A stretch of 64,000 nt of DNA from Syncephalis fuscata (taxonomy: Eukaryota; Zoopagomycota; Zoopagomycetes; Zoopagales; Piptocephalidaceae). The notes under the pieces are model-generated. The model was not told where the DNA came from and made no database searches. It saw only the letters and a list, made by a program, of their open reading frames with translations. The translations under genes and the position numbers were made by a program. Shown here piece by piece: positions 24,251 through 35,460 of the stretch. The stretch's first letter is position 1; every line of letters starts with the position of its first letter. The stretch is from NCBI GenBank assembly GCA_025786725.1, contig JAHLTZ010000036.1, positions 124,001 to 188,000 of the forward strand. Reading direction: 5' to 3'.

Positions 24251-25168
24251 ATGACGAATCTGGAGTATAGTAATAGCGCCAGCCCGGCTATTAATCCTCT
24301 TGGAGAAATATCTGGCTTTGATTTTGTTGTTCAGGCGCATGATGATTTAAAAGAGGCACGCGAACGAATGTTTGGCCTAACACTGCAGCTAAGCATTCTT
24401 GTAGTAATTCTCTATATTTTTATTTGGGAAACCATCCGTTCTGTTCGACTCGTTCGCTTAATGTCCAATGGTTTCAGTACTTGGTGCTGCTTAGCCCAAG
24501 CTTTGACGGGTACCATCGTCAACTTGATCAACTTGATAAACAAGATCAGTAGTTGGCCTACATGCCGACATCAGATGTATGTCGATGCGGTCGGCCTTTC
24601 AATTGGTCGTATGAGCATCAATGCGTTACTCCTAGCAAAAGCGTATTACGTCAACGGAAAGGATAGGCGTCTTTTAATTATTGGCTGTTTGGCCATGCTT
24701 CCCGAGCCGTCCATTGCCTACATCATTATTGCTCAGTGTCAATACGCGGTAACCGCCGTTGGTAGCTGCTCGCTTTTATATCCAGCCTGGTTCCCGTGGG
24801 TCTATTCCGCGCTTGATGTACCAATCCATATTGTCTTTTCTGCTGCGTTTATCTTTGTTGTAGTAAGACAATATCGACTTTTGGGTTTAGCGGCATGGGA
24901 GAAGCTACAAAACGACTCGATCACCTATTTGCTAGGCATTGTTGTATTCAAGATCATCATGCTACTTATTGTTGCATCGCGTGTTGCCGGCGACGCCACT
25001 GCAACGCTGGCGCTTGTGGAATGGGTTATCTGCTCTCTTCTGGTTATTAAACAACAAGAAAGTATTCGTGAGGCCTTTAAGAAGAAAACCCAAATGCAAA
25101 AGTACATGCTGAAGAAACCTACGCAGTACAAGTATGCATCGCTAGTAGGCCCGACACGTTTCAATTAA
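24251..25168 (+). CDS. Seven-helix integral membrane protein, function unknown
   Basis: Single-exon ORF of 305 residues. Seven hydrophobic segments are visible at about 46-66 (LTLQLSILVVILYIFIW), 77-98, 112-132, 145-164, 178-206 (two half-segments around WFPWVYSALDVPIHIVFSAAF), 225-245 and 250-270. The N-terminus is acidic and soluble; the C-terminus is basic (EAFKKKTQMQKYMLKKPTQYK), so it probably faces the cytosol. The layout resembles orphan receptor-like membrane proteins found in zygomycete-type fungi, but no named motif (such as DRY) is present. Signalling is speculative; the coding call is firm because a 305-codon clean frame is improbable in DNA this AT-rich. Confidence 0.75.
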   Translation: MTNLEYSNSASPAINPLGEISGFDFVVQAHDDLKEARERMFGLTLQLSILVVILYIFIWETIRSVRLVRLMSNGFSTWCCLAQALTGTIVNLINLINKISSWPTCRHQMYVDAVGLSIGRMSINALLLAKAYYVNGKDRRLLIIGCLAMLPEPSIAYIIIAQCQYAVTAVGSCSLLYPAWFPWVYSALDVPIHIVFSAAFIFVVVRQYRLLGLAAWEKLQNDSITYLLGIVVFKIIMLLIVASRVAGDATATLALVEWVICSLLVIKQQESIREAFKKKTQMQKYMLKKPTQYKYASLVGPTRFN

Positions 25169-25293
25169 TAAGCAATAGGCTGTTAATAAATAGCGCGTGT
25201 AGATCTAATATTTTATTTGAATTTAATACAATAATCATAGCAATATTATCGCTTATACTAAATGATAATATAATAACAATAGTAATAATAAAT

Positions 25294-27665
25294 TTATGTT
25301 TGTGATGTAATAGAGTTGGATGAATACCATTGATTGTAATCAAGTCGTAAAAGAAGCTGATCTAAATGTCGACGTGCATCGACCTCTACAGATACGTCAC
25401 GTACACTTGACGGTGTAGACGTGGCATCGGTTGATTTAGATGAGCTTACATTGTTGGCACCTAGACTACCGGGTATACGACTAACACCCGATAATGTACG
25501 AAATATAAAGGCTGCATGCTTTAAAAACTCCTTAACAATATACAAATAGTTAGCAAGTAATAATAGCACAATGGTATGGCGATTTACTTACCTTTTCTAG
25601 GCTCGTCAAAGCTTCTGTATCTAAGGCAGACAACGTATTTTTGCCCATGCCTTGTTCTCGCTCTATAAATCCGGCCAATTGAGCACAGCAGCGAACTGCA
25701 TCGCGAATAGCCTTAAATACAGCTGGCATCGATATAAAACAGCCTTTGCAAACGGCATCTAAAAACTTTGTATGTGCTAATTGCAAATCCGTAAAGTCGT
25801 GCTCTTTAGTGTATCCATTTTGTAATTCTTCATTTGAATTGTCATTCATAGCAGTGGCTAGATGAATCTCTTTCTCATTCGATGGCTGCTTAGCCGCATC
25901 TTGAATTTGGTCACGTAAACGTTTGAAATGAACATCGATTACATCCATCTAATAATAGACATATTATCATTATTCCAGTTTATATTTGTAAATTAGTTTA
26001 AATTACCTGTATATGAGCCCATATTTGATCAACAAAGCACTGCATTGTATTGCGCAAATACCAAAGCTTGCGCAGTGTGATTGCTTTAGTCAGGTTTGCA
26101 CTGCTCTCTCGTAAGTGAACATGCCATTTTGCACGTTGCAGCCGTCGTTGTGCACTACGCACGGCCAAAAGATATAGAAACACCGTGTCATACCGTGCTA
26201 GCTCAGTCGGCGCTACTACCAAATCAAATGGCCAATCCAAATGATAATGCAATCGAGCCGGTGCACCAAACACATCGGCATCGGTCAGTTCAGGTGCACG
26301 CTCCAATCTAAACCGAGCAAAACAATCATCGTCTTCGGCCGTAGTATTGGCAGCGGCCCGTGACCATAATGAACGTAATTCTCGATCTCTAATGGATGTA
26401 GTAGATGATGGCATACTATTCCCATGGGTTGTTGACACGGGTGTACCAACATGGACGGCAGCAGCTAACGCAACACCTTTATGATTATCAACGCCATCTA
26501 ACAAAGCGTCAAAAAAGTCGCCTCTACCAAGTAGATAGTAGTTGCGAAATGCTTCCAACTGGTGGGCTGCGCGATATTGTTGTACGGCAGTACGCCACAA
26601 CCATTCAGATAAATCGCGCCGAGCTGTACGTGCCAATTGAATAAATAAATCACTATTTACTTTTAATTGAATGTGCGATCGATGTGAGGATAAAGATGCT
26701 TGCTCGACCATAGATTCGAATAGTGCGTGTAACTTTTGCAACCATGTCTGCGTCCACACTTCAGGCACTCGATAGCCTCGTTCTTGAACGGCCAATACAA
26801 CCTGTCCCGTAAATAAAACATCCTCAGCGGCCATGGCACCAATCCATGCCGGTACACTAGCCAGTAAAAGCCTATGTTTTCGTCGCCATACTGGCTCATA
26901 CTGTTGTTCATGAGCAGACCCTTCACCACCTGCCATATCAGAATCCCGACCACTGGTACCAGTACTATTGATCGATAAAGCATCGCTCCTTTCTTGAATA
27001 AAAAACTCTTTAAACGGATCTCTTAATAGCCCATAAACGAGCCAAGCAGTTATTTGTCGCCATAAAACACGCATACCAGCCATCGTCAATTGACAAAGCA
27101 AGTCTCGTAGCAATGGAACACCACTTTCTTGATACTGTACTCGAAGTCGCTCAACAAGCACCACACCATGCCAGTGACGTGGATGTGTCTGTATTTCTTC
27201 CAAAATACTTAGAATGGCCGGGAATATAATCTCATAATCCATCATAACAAATAGAACATCGGTAATGGTGTGTACATTGAATTTAGACGATGCTGCCTGC
27301 ACATCCACATTATCAATATAGATTGTTGATGCTGATGTTATCATGCCAACTTCTAACTTTTCTAGTCGATTACGATAGTCATCAAGGGCACGATCAAGAC
27401 CTTCACAAAATGCATCTAGGTAGATGCCTTTACAGCTGTCACCTTCCTTATCCCCTGTAACTGGCGTGTTGTCTATTTTCTTTTGTTGACGAATAAATTG
27501 CATGCATGTATGGTAGGCCCAACCTAGCCGTCCTAATCGATTAAGTACAGCATATTCTTGCTCTGAAAGAAATGTCAAGTCTGTAGCCACTACAAATGAG
27601 CCAGAACGTGCAACAAACACGTCTCCCGGATAGCCGGCAAGTGCTAAAAGTAATTCATGCAACAT
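25294..27665 (-). CDS. Gamma-tubulin complex component 4 (GCP4)
   Basis: Component of the gamma-tubulin ring complex that nucleates microtubules at spindle pole bodies. Three exons (27665-26007, 25948-25592, 25530-25294) join cleanly into 750 residues. The opening MLHELLLALAGYPGDVF is diagnostic of GCP4, followed by the GRIP1-type helical region (LNRLGRLGWAYHTCMQFI, RGVVLVERLRV-like, GMRVLWRQITAWLVYGLLRDPFKEFFI). The GRIP2 region has LHYHLDWPFDLVV and YDTVFLYLLAVRSAQRRL. The presence of GCP4 argues against a yeast, which has only GCP2/3. A low-complexity Ser/Asp insert of about 20 residues lies in the first exon after the FFIQERSD block. Confidence 0.95.
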
Positions 27666-27724
27666 GAGGAAAGTACATTAAAGAGAAGCAAGCATTGCCT
27701 ATTATTAAATACACGAAGCTACTG

Positions 27725-28326
27725 TACTTTGACTTTCACGTTTTTTATTTATCCATTTCACCACCTTTTTCTTAATACTTTTAAATACCATTAAACATTC
27801 ACTCATTACTACTACATGTACAATATTACACTCAGCATTAATTAACTCATGTGTAATTATCAGTACAATAATGTAACTAATTAGTTATTTTTATTATTGC
27901 TTTAGTATATATATTGTCATTATGATATTAATTGTTTAAAATGCCATTTATTTAATCAGATTGACTATAGTGAGAAGTGGCAATTTAATAAACGACTTTC
28001 ATAATAATTATATTAATATTGATCTTGGATCGCAAATATGTCCAAAATGCAATAGTAGGATATTGTAAAATAAAATAGACCACTCAGATGCAATAATCCA
28101 TGCTGTACGTAAATACAATAACAACAAATGACATGGAATTGCAATCATATGGCTTCTATTAGTATTCAATCAATCTTTCTATACATGGCCACAATAACAA
28201 TGATCGGCCTCATGAATTTCAAAGCATTCAAATGAAAACATTGTAATTATATTTTTTGTACATAACAGCAAGTTTTCAACTGAAACCAATTTTACTTTGA
28301 GGACTCAAAATATGAAATTCAAGGCA
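27725..28326. mobile_element. Family A inverted-repeat element, diverged and internally deleted copy
   Basis: Starts with TACTTTGACTTTCACGTTTT at 27725 and ends with a degenerate inverse near 28320. It shares AATAATCCATGC, CAATCAATCTTTCTA and ATCGGCCTCATGAATTTC with the other copies. No ORF. Confidence 0.6.
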
Positions 28327-29825
28327 AGATGGGGGAATTTGAAAAGCTAATCATGTTTTATTTGTTAAAAGACTTTAACAATATATTTGTGGCAAATGCA
28401 ACTCAAAATACAATACAAAAACATGCTATGTAAAGATTAGCACCAATTGTGTTGAAACAGTGGTTGGTGATGAAATAAACGTTTTTATTGAATAAATACA
28501 AACTACTGATGAAGCAACTATCAAAATAAATAAAGTGTAATGCAAACAAAAATTATTTAATTAATAAATATTTTTTGATTTTAAATCTAACCAACAAATA
28601 AGATTATATTGGTTTAGAGTATTTTAAATATCAGATATAGCAATTAAATAATTCCGAATTACATAAAAGTGTTATTGCTTTGATCAACTTAAATTAATTA
28701 GTTGGTGTATCAAACAAGAGTGAATATATGCAAAATAAAACCGTCACCATGGCATTTGCCGTTGATAAACTAGAACAATCTACTCGTAACGTTCATTTTA
28801 AATGTCGCAGTAGTCGCTCCAATGTTCTAATTTAAAAGAGTTGTGGAACATGGCGAAAGAAGCTTAAGAGGGTGCTGTGACGGATCATTTAAACCACTTG
28901 ATTTGTATCAAATCTTATGATATTTTTATTAACTAAATAAAAATAACTTTTTCCACAATATTGAGCATGCTATTGGTTGTTTAGTGTGATTTGGCAGTTA
29001 AATAGCTATAATAGCCACGTATTTAAACTAAATATCCGCTTTATTGAAGATGAAACTAAGTGGTGAGTGTCATTGGTTATTAAATGTTTACTTATTATTA
29101 TTATTGTACTGTACATATCTATCCTGTATACATATACTATATGTCCGTCTATATCATTAATATTGTAAATTATAGAAAACCATATTAACAAAAGCTAAAA
29201 GCTTATTGCTAACTGTATTCTTTTAGCAGATCTTGATTCATTTCGTTCATTACCCTTGACCAATTGCATACAGTATAGTTTTGCTATCACTATTTACGTA
29301 TTCGTTCTATCTATTTATTTTATTTCATAGTATTCTATGCTTTATTGCCATGTTTTATTAGAAAAGCGTATTTATTCTAATTCAGCATACTATTACTTGG
29401 CTATATGATAATGATAGCTTTGCTACTATCCATACCAATCTATGTTTATAGCTTACATGATATAATTATACACATTTTGTTATTAATTTAACTATTGGAT
29501 TGATAATTGTCATTATTGAATGCAAATAGAACATGGTTATAGATATAGCAATTTGATTGTATATAGCTAAGATGAAACCATAGATTTATTACTATAAGCT
29601 TGCACAGTTGAATATGGGCAACTAAATGCAAACATGTTAGTAATATAATGATTCCATTGATTAAAGACTGGATAAACCGAAGCATTGGCCAAAACTTGAT
29701 ATATAGATAGACTGGACGACGTAGTTGTCAAATGGTCTTGCTTTTCACCGAGTATATACCTAAAGTGTATTGGAATAGTGGTTTGATTGCACTATCAATG
29801 CTAATGTCTTGAAGCCATTGATTAT
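28327..29825. other. Repeat-derived intergenic DNA downstream of the microexon locus
   Basis: About 1.5 kb, very AT-rich. 28975-29165 is a diverged single arm of the fold-back family (GTGATTTGGCAGTTAAATAG, then AAGTGGTGAGTGTCATT). No gene is recognisable. 29700-29826 may be the untranslated last exon of the microexon gene on the minus strand. Confidence 0.4.
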
Positions 29826-29892
29826 TCTGTATTTACAAATAAAGATATTATATGTCGTATAATTAATGTATAAGCCATCAATATATAGTACT

Positions 29893-30892
29893 ACTTACCG
29901 CCTATTAGTATTAAGTTATAGATACATGGTGCATAACATGTGATTAATGCATAGTCATTTATCATACAATACAACTTACGTTCTATTAATATTAAGCAAT
30001 TGATACAATCAATGAATAGTATAGTTAATGTATAGTTATTTAATATACAATATGACTTACAAGCTATTAATATTAAATAATTGGTACAATCAGTAAATAG
30101 CATAGTTAATATATAGTCAGTTAATATGCAACATCACTTACAAGCTATCAATATTAAACGATTGATACAATCAATGAATAGTATAGTTAATGTATAGTTA
30201 TTTAATATACAATACAACTTACTGCCTGTTAATATTAAATAATTGGTACAATCAGTAAATAGCATAGTTAATATATAGTCAGTTAATATGCAACATCACT
30301 TACAAGCTATCAATATTAAACGATTGATACAATCAATGAATAGTATAGTTAATGTATAGTTAACTAATATACAATACTACTTACGATCTATTAATATTAA
30401 ACGATTGATACAATCAATAAGTAGTATAGTTAATGTATAGTTAACTAATATATAATATCACTTACGAACTATTAATATTAAATAATCGATACAATCAGTA
30501 AATAGTATAGTTAATATATAATCAGTTATTATGCAACATTACTTACATGCTATTAATATTAAGTTATTGATACAATCAGTAAATAGCATAATTAGTGTAT
30601 ATTCAGTTAATATACAATATCACTTACGATCTATTAATATTAAATAAGCATTACAATAAATAAATAGCAGTTAATATATAGCCAGTTAATATACAATAGC
30701 ACTTACCGCCTATTAATATTAAGTTATTTATAGACGCAATACACGATATGTAATTAGCTAATGATCAATTGATATACAATATAACTTACAAGCTATTAGT
30801 ATTAAGTTGTTGATATACATGGTTCATGACATATGATTAGTTCATAGTCAGTTAATATACAATATCACTTACGATCTATTATAATTATTAGT
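29893..30892 (-). repeat. Tandem array of 13 splice-site-bounded units with 3-nt exons, mostly 81 bp
   Basis: Thirteen units in tandem. Read on the minus strand each has a TAATATTAATAG-like 3' splice site, three variable bases, then GTAAGT. The triplets begin at plus coordinates 29899, 29980, 30061, 30142, 30223, 30304, 30385, 30466, 30547, 30628, 30707, 30790 and 30873. Spacing is exactly 81 bp for nine steps, then 79, 83 and 83. A branch-point-like TATTAACTA or TTAACTAT lies about 40 nt before most acceptors. The triplets take seven different values while AG and GTAAGT never vary, which is not expected of a neutral minisatellite. Confidence 0.9.
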
Positions 30893-31041
30893 TAAAAAAT
30901 ACCGTCAATAAATAAATACTGTTATATTTATTGTTATTGCAACATACCACGACGAACTAAGGCTGGTTTAGCATCCACCATGGCTGTACTGGCCACAATA
31001 GCCACGACAATGGTGCAAACGGTGGCAATGGAAAGCTTCAT
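29981..31041 (-). CDS. Secreted peptide precursor assembled from 3-nt microexons
   Basis: Exon 1 (31041-30948) encodes 31 residues: a signal peptide (MKLSIATVCTIVVAIVAS, cleavage expected after VDA), a short pro-segment and a terminal Arg-Arg, then one base of the next codon. Its GTATGT donor is at 30947. Thirteen 3-nt exons follow on the minus strand. Because entry is in phase 1, each codon is one base from one microexon plus two from the next. The joined product adds DPCDPFHPCTS and then a TAA whose T is at 30061 and whose AA is at 29982-29981; total 42 residues. The thirteenth triplet (29901-29899) and a last exon from 29826 would be untranslated. Arg-Arg suggests Kex2-type release of an 11-residue, two-cysteine peptide. 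A TATA box lies about 125 bp upstream. Splicing is inferred from sequence only. Confidence 0.7.
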
Positions 31042-31161
31042 GGTGATGTTGATTTGTTAAGACAAACAAATAAAAGAGATAATAGAGTGTGGTTGGTATA
31101 GAGTGAAGAGTAGTGCGTGTTAAGCAAGAAGTAGAGTGTGATGATGATATCGCAGTTGGTT

Positions 31162-31170
31162 GTATATATT
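31162..31170 (-). promoter_or_regulatory. TATA box of the microexon gene
   Basis: On the minus strand AATATATAC lies about 125 bp before the start codon at 31041. It is followed by CT-rich DNA (CTCTACTTCTTGC, CACTCTATTATCTC) and an ATCACC context at the ATG, as expected of a well-expressed secreted-protein gene. Confidence 0.5.
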
Positions 31171-32689
31171 TTGTGGGCTATTTAAACTTATGGTTTACTG
31201 AGATGCTAGTATACTGTAGTATACGAGATATATCATTGATGTGTAGTATGAACCAATAAAACAATCCAAATAATGGTTTGAGGTGCACATGCACCAATAG
31301 ATTCATGGCGTGACATCATGCTTTCCAGCATTAATTTGACTTGTCCGGTCTTTACTTCAGCCTGACCAGCCTTAAATTTAACCTGCTCAGTCTTGGTTCC
31401 GACCTGCTCGGCGTTTACACAAATAACACGGCATTCCAATGAGCAGTAAATATGTAACAGACATATACATCATCCTGTATTTTCTGTTACACGGTCGAAC
31501 ACCATTTGGTAAAAACAAGTATATCGTTTGGTTTTGTGAAAACGATAATGATGTCTTTGCTGCCATTTCTACTAATTTGGTCCTCAATATTTGCATGCAT
31601 ACAAAAAGCATACAACATTGACGCAAAAAACAAGTTTATTGTATCAAAATGGTATTTTATACAGGCTTTACTGCCATACATAAGCCAATTATAATTTCTT
31701 AAATTATAAAGTGTATTGATTGGTACATGTATGTATTTCATTTGACACTATGCCCGTTGTTATGGGTGTAATCACTGCTTTAAATTCACAAATACATCAC
31801 ATTCAGACATATCATGCTACATGTTGTGCAACTACCATCATTCAAATGGCGGCTAATCCAAATTACCTGAAATCGACTATACAATAAGTACTGTCTGTAG
31901 TATGATGCAGCACGGCATTTTAAGCAATGGAACATTCCAACAGGTCATTTTCGTCATCCGTTTTCAGTTGTAAACTAGATTGCATCGACTAGATTACACG
32001 CAATACAGTATGCAGACACTAGGATAGACCCAATAGAAAGTCCTGCTTAAATATCAGCAATTTCAAGTGCATAGTGGCTGTGGATTGCATATCAATGGGT
32101 AATTGTCCAAGGCCTAGGTGCTGTTTACATTTCTGAAACCAATCCTAACAAGGTAAGCAAGATAGCATATAGAAGAATAAACCAACGCAAAAACTAATGA
32201 AAAACAAGTGGCAGCTTAAAGGTTTACTAGTTCAACCTATAGCAAATTATTATAACTATGCTAAGCTAGACTGTGTTTGTCAAAAAACTGTCCGTTGCTG
32301 ATACAACTAGAACAATAGCAATGTTAAATTGACATAACGCACAGAAAACAAAAAGATGTAAATAAAATTAAATCAATGAGTTTTAGTAATTAAATAACTT
32401 ATTGTTGTTGTTATACTTTATAATTATGGTTGTATGTACGGATAAACATTTGCAATCACATTGTAACTTCTAATATACTTACATGTATACAACCACCAAC
32501 TAAGCCAACTATTATAAGGCTTAATCTAATTATTTATCAGAGTAAGCAGCTAATATTTTACATTATTGCAATAATAGAAAATATATATTATTTTTATTTA
32601 TTGACCATTAATAAAAGCTATATAGCTATATATTAAAATAAACAAAACATCAGATTGAGTGCGTAATATTTACATGACCAAATCATTTT
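31171..32689. other. Intergenic region with possible coding relics
   Basis: About 1.5 kb. The minus strand between 31740 and 31233 has overlapping open stretches (DIIIVFTKPNDILVFTKW; DDVYVCYIFTAHWNAVLF; and EQVxxKTEQVKxKAGQAEVKTGQVK with a short Gly-Gln-Val repeat) that look like a decayed gene, but no model is supported. The rest holds nothing recognisable. Confidence 0.3.
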
Positions 32690-33345
32690 TACTTTAATTC
32701 TCACATTTTATTTACACATTTCACTCTTCTTTTCCTATCGCTATCTTATCGTTTTATTCAGTAATATATTATGTGATAATGTTGAATATGGCAATATAAA
32801 TAACATGCGTATTTGAACATCAATAAATAACATTATTCAATCCCTAGTCTTTATTTCTCTTATTTACATCAACACCTGTTTAAGTAACCTCAACGGCATG
32901 CCGTATATTCTGGCTACAACTGTCGTCACAAGATCTTCCTGGTGAAGACACTCAGCTTAGCATTATTGCATAAAATAGAGGCCATTTGCTTCATCAATGG
33001 CTGGCAAAGCATCTGCACCTACCAAGTTGATATCAAGAACGCTCAAGAGAATGGTGAACATCAGAAACGCTAGTCGTCCCATCTTTTTGTACCATAGACG
33101 AGTATCTTACATCGCAAATATGCCCAAAATGCAATGGTAGAATATTAGAAAATAGAAGAGATCATTCAGATGCAATAATCCATGTTGTACATAGACACAA
33201 TAACAACAAATGCAGAATGACATGGAATCGCGATTAATGACGTCTATTAATATTCGATTAATCTTTCTACATATGGCCAACAACAATAATAATCGGCCTC
33301 AAACGTTTCAATGAAATCAAATAGTATATTACATTGTTTATTTAA
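32690..33345. mobile_element. Family A inverted-repeat element, copy lacking its 3' end
   Basis: Begins TACTTTAATTCTCACATTTT at 32690 and follows the reference copy through ACCTCAACGGCATGCC, CACAAGATCTTCC and AATAATCGGCCTC, then stops short of the terminal repeat. No ORF. Confidence 0.65.
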
Positions 33346-33738
33346 ATGCATAATATTATTACTAATACAATGTTCTGTTACATTTAATTCTATTTTATGG
33401 AAATGATAATGTTCTTACATCACATTAATATTTATTATGAATGATGATTTAAACACAAATCAATTAATCGAATTACTACGATCGATTGCATAAATGACTT
33501 ATTGCGTTAAATGAAATTAAAACAATGCCAAACAATCATTAGTATTATATTATTTACTACTATGCGTGTATTATTGTTTAATATTTATCTTTATAATGAA
33601 TTGTAACTATGAATGTATAAACTTTTACGTAATAAATGCCTTTTGATTAATATTCTAGCATGATGTAATATTTGTATATTTATTGTAATTAATGTATCAA
33701 TGAACCACAAACTAGTAATTCATTCAAATCGACAACGC

Positions 33739-34305
33739 TTAGTAATGAAATGGTTTAATCGACTCTGCCTGTTCTACACTTAATGATGAGTTGCGATATG
33801 ATAACGCCAGTTGCTTAATTTCCGCTTCTGACGGTATACCTAATTGCTTCCACTCTTCTATCTCTTGTGGACTAGCCTTCAAGTGCCACTCGTATTTTGG
33901 AGTGGGCAAGTTTAGCTTGGTCCGATCTTTCTTGCGCTGTTTTTTACTTGGTGGATTGGCTCTAGAAACATTAATACCATGCAATGCTTGAAGTGCCGCC
34001 TCTAGCTTTTCTCGTTGCGTCATATTCTTTTCTGATTCTTTTCTTGCTTCGTTCAGCATAGCTGCTGTCTGGCGCATTACTTCGTTATTTGATTTAATAA
34101 AAAGCAAATCGTGTTCCTTCATAGCCAATAGAACTTTTTGCTTAAAGAAATGGCCTGATCTAGCATCATCGGCGGCAATATTCTGTGCAATTGCGTGAAT
34201 ATCTTTGCTATTCATGGGCCCTTTACAAGCAAGAATTCGCTGCACTAGATGCCACATGTGCTTATTCTGCATAGGCTTTGGTGCCCTTACTGCATGTCTA
34301 AACAT
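33739..34305 (-). CDS. Uncharacterised basic protein, paralogue of the gene at 14555-15124
   Basis: Single-exon gene of 188 residues. The start at 34305 (MFRHAVRAPKPM) is chosen because it aligns with the start of the 14.5 kb copy; an in-frame ATG at 34350 would add 15 hydrophobic residues. Shared blocks are HxWxLVQRILA-xGPMxxKDI, FFKQKVLLAMKEHDLLFIKS, a helical middle, then LPTPKYEWHLKASPQEIEEWKQLGIPS and the terminal IKP. It lies head-to-head with IMP3, 260 bp apart, as its paralogue does with RRS1. Family and function unknown. Confidence 0.7.
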   Translation of the reverse strand: MFRHAVRAPKPMQNKHMWHLVQRILACKGPMNSKDIHAIAQNIAADDARSGHFFKQKVLLAMKEHDLLFIKSNNEVMRQTAAMLNEARKESEKNMTQREKLEAALQALHGINVSRANPPSKKQRKKDRTKLNLPTPKYEWHLKASPQEIEEWKQLGIPSEAEIKQLALSYRNSSLSVEQAESIKPFHY

Positions 34306-34565
34306 GGCCGCTAATTGATGATTCAATAAAGATAGCAAAAATAGTAGCAAAGAGTTTGATTATATAGTACAGCAATAGCACTAGCGTACTATATTAAAGC
34401 GTGATTGAAATATGGCAAGACGTCGTTAATAAGATCCGCCGAAATTCCAAGGAAAAAAGGAAAAAGCGAGCAAGTAACAGTCGGCGTTGTGTGGTTTTTT
34501 CTTTTTTTCTTTCTTTCAACATTTTGATTCCAATACGTTAAGTAGTATTATTACAAAGTGTAAAC

Positions 34566-35460
34566 ATGGTGCGTCAGCTTAAACATCACGAAAGAAAGTT
34601 GTTGAAGAAGGTAGATTTCTTACAATGGAAATCAACAGACAATGTCCATGAAATCTCTATTATACGCAAATATCGTCTACCGAATCGTGAAGAGTACACC
34701 AAGTATGTAACTAGATGAATGAATTTGCTGTTTTATGGTATACTAATTTCGATATTGTATATTAAAGATACAACAAACTATGTGGCAGTATTAAACGGAC
34801 GGCTCAGCGTATCTCATTACTAAATCCACGCGATCCATATCGTAAACAGATGGAGGAGCAAATTCTCAACAAATTGTATGATATGGCTTTGATTTCGTCC
34901 AAAAGTGCCTTCTCAGCTGTTGATCGTCTTACTGTATCCGCCTTTTGTCGGTATGTGTTGATATATTATTAAAACAATGGCAGTAACATATGAATGTTGT
35001 TGTTAACAAATCATTGTATTGTAGACGACGATTACCTATTGTTATGATGAGATTGAAAATGGCAGAAAATGTCAAAGAAGCAGTTACACTAATTGAACAG
35101 GGACGTATCCTTTTAATTTATAGAAATAGTAACAGTCCACATTTGTCATGGTTATTCTTGACTTTTTATTTTATGTATAATGCTAATAGATATTCGAGTT
35201 GGTATTGATACTGTAGTAGATCCAGCTTTCTTGGTAACCAGGTTAGTATATATATATATACTGTTTAATCATTATACTAATATTTATTGATAGAACCATG
35301 GAGGACTTTGTCACATGGGTGGATACTTCCAAGATTAAGCGCAAGATTATGAAATATAACGACAAGGTAAATGTTTAACACGTTGATATTGATTGTATAT
35401 CTGTATTAATTGCTGCAATCATTACTTTATTATTAGTTGGACGACTTTGATTTACTCTAG
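34566..35460 (+). CDS. IMP3: U3 small nucleolar ribonucleoprotein IMP3
   Basis: S4-domain protein of the SSU processome that helps U3 snoRNA pair with pre-18S rRNA. Six exons (34566-34702, 34768-34950, 35025-35104, 35190-35241, 35294-35366, 35437-35460) give 182 residues, the usual IMP3 length. Diagnostic stretches are [34 protein letters not shown], the S4 core [20 protein letters not shown], and the terminal LDDFDLL. The last exon is only 24 nt. All intron phases agree, so the model is complete and undamaged. Confidence 0.97.

Noticed and set aside
29891..30103. Open frame of 70 codons on the minus strand within the 81-bp array
   Set aside because: 81 is a multiple of three, so any stop-free unit stays open by repetition. 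The frame crosses the splice-site pairs and has no start context; the microexon reading explains the conserved bases better.
29893..30892. CRISPR-like array
   Set aside because: Regular spacing suggests it at first, but the near-identical part is almost the whole unit, with only 3 variable bases, and the genome is eukaryotic.
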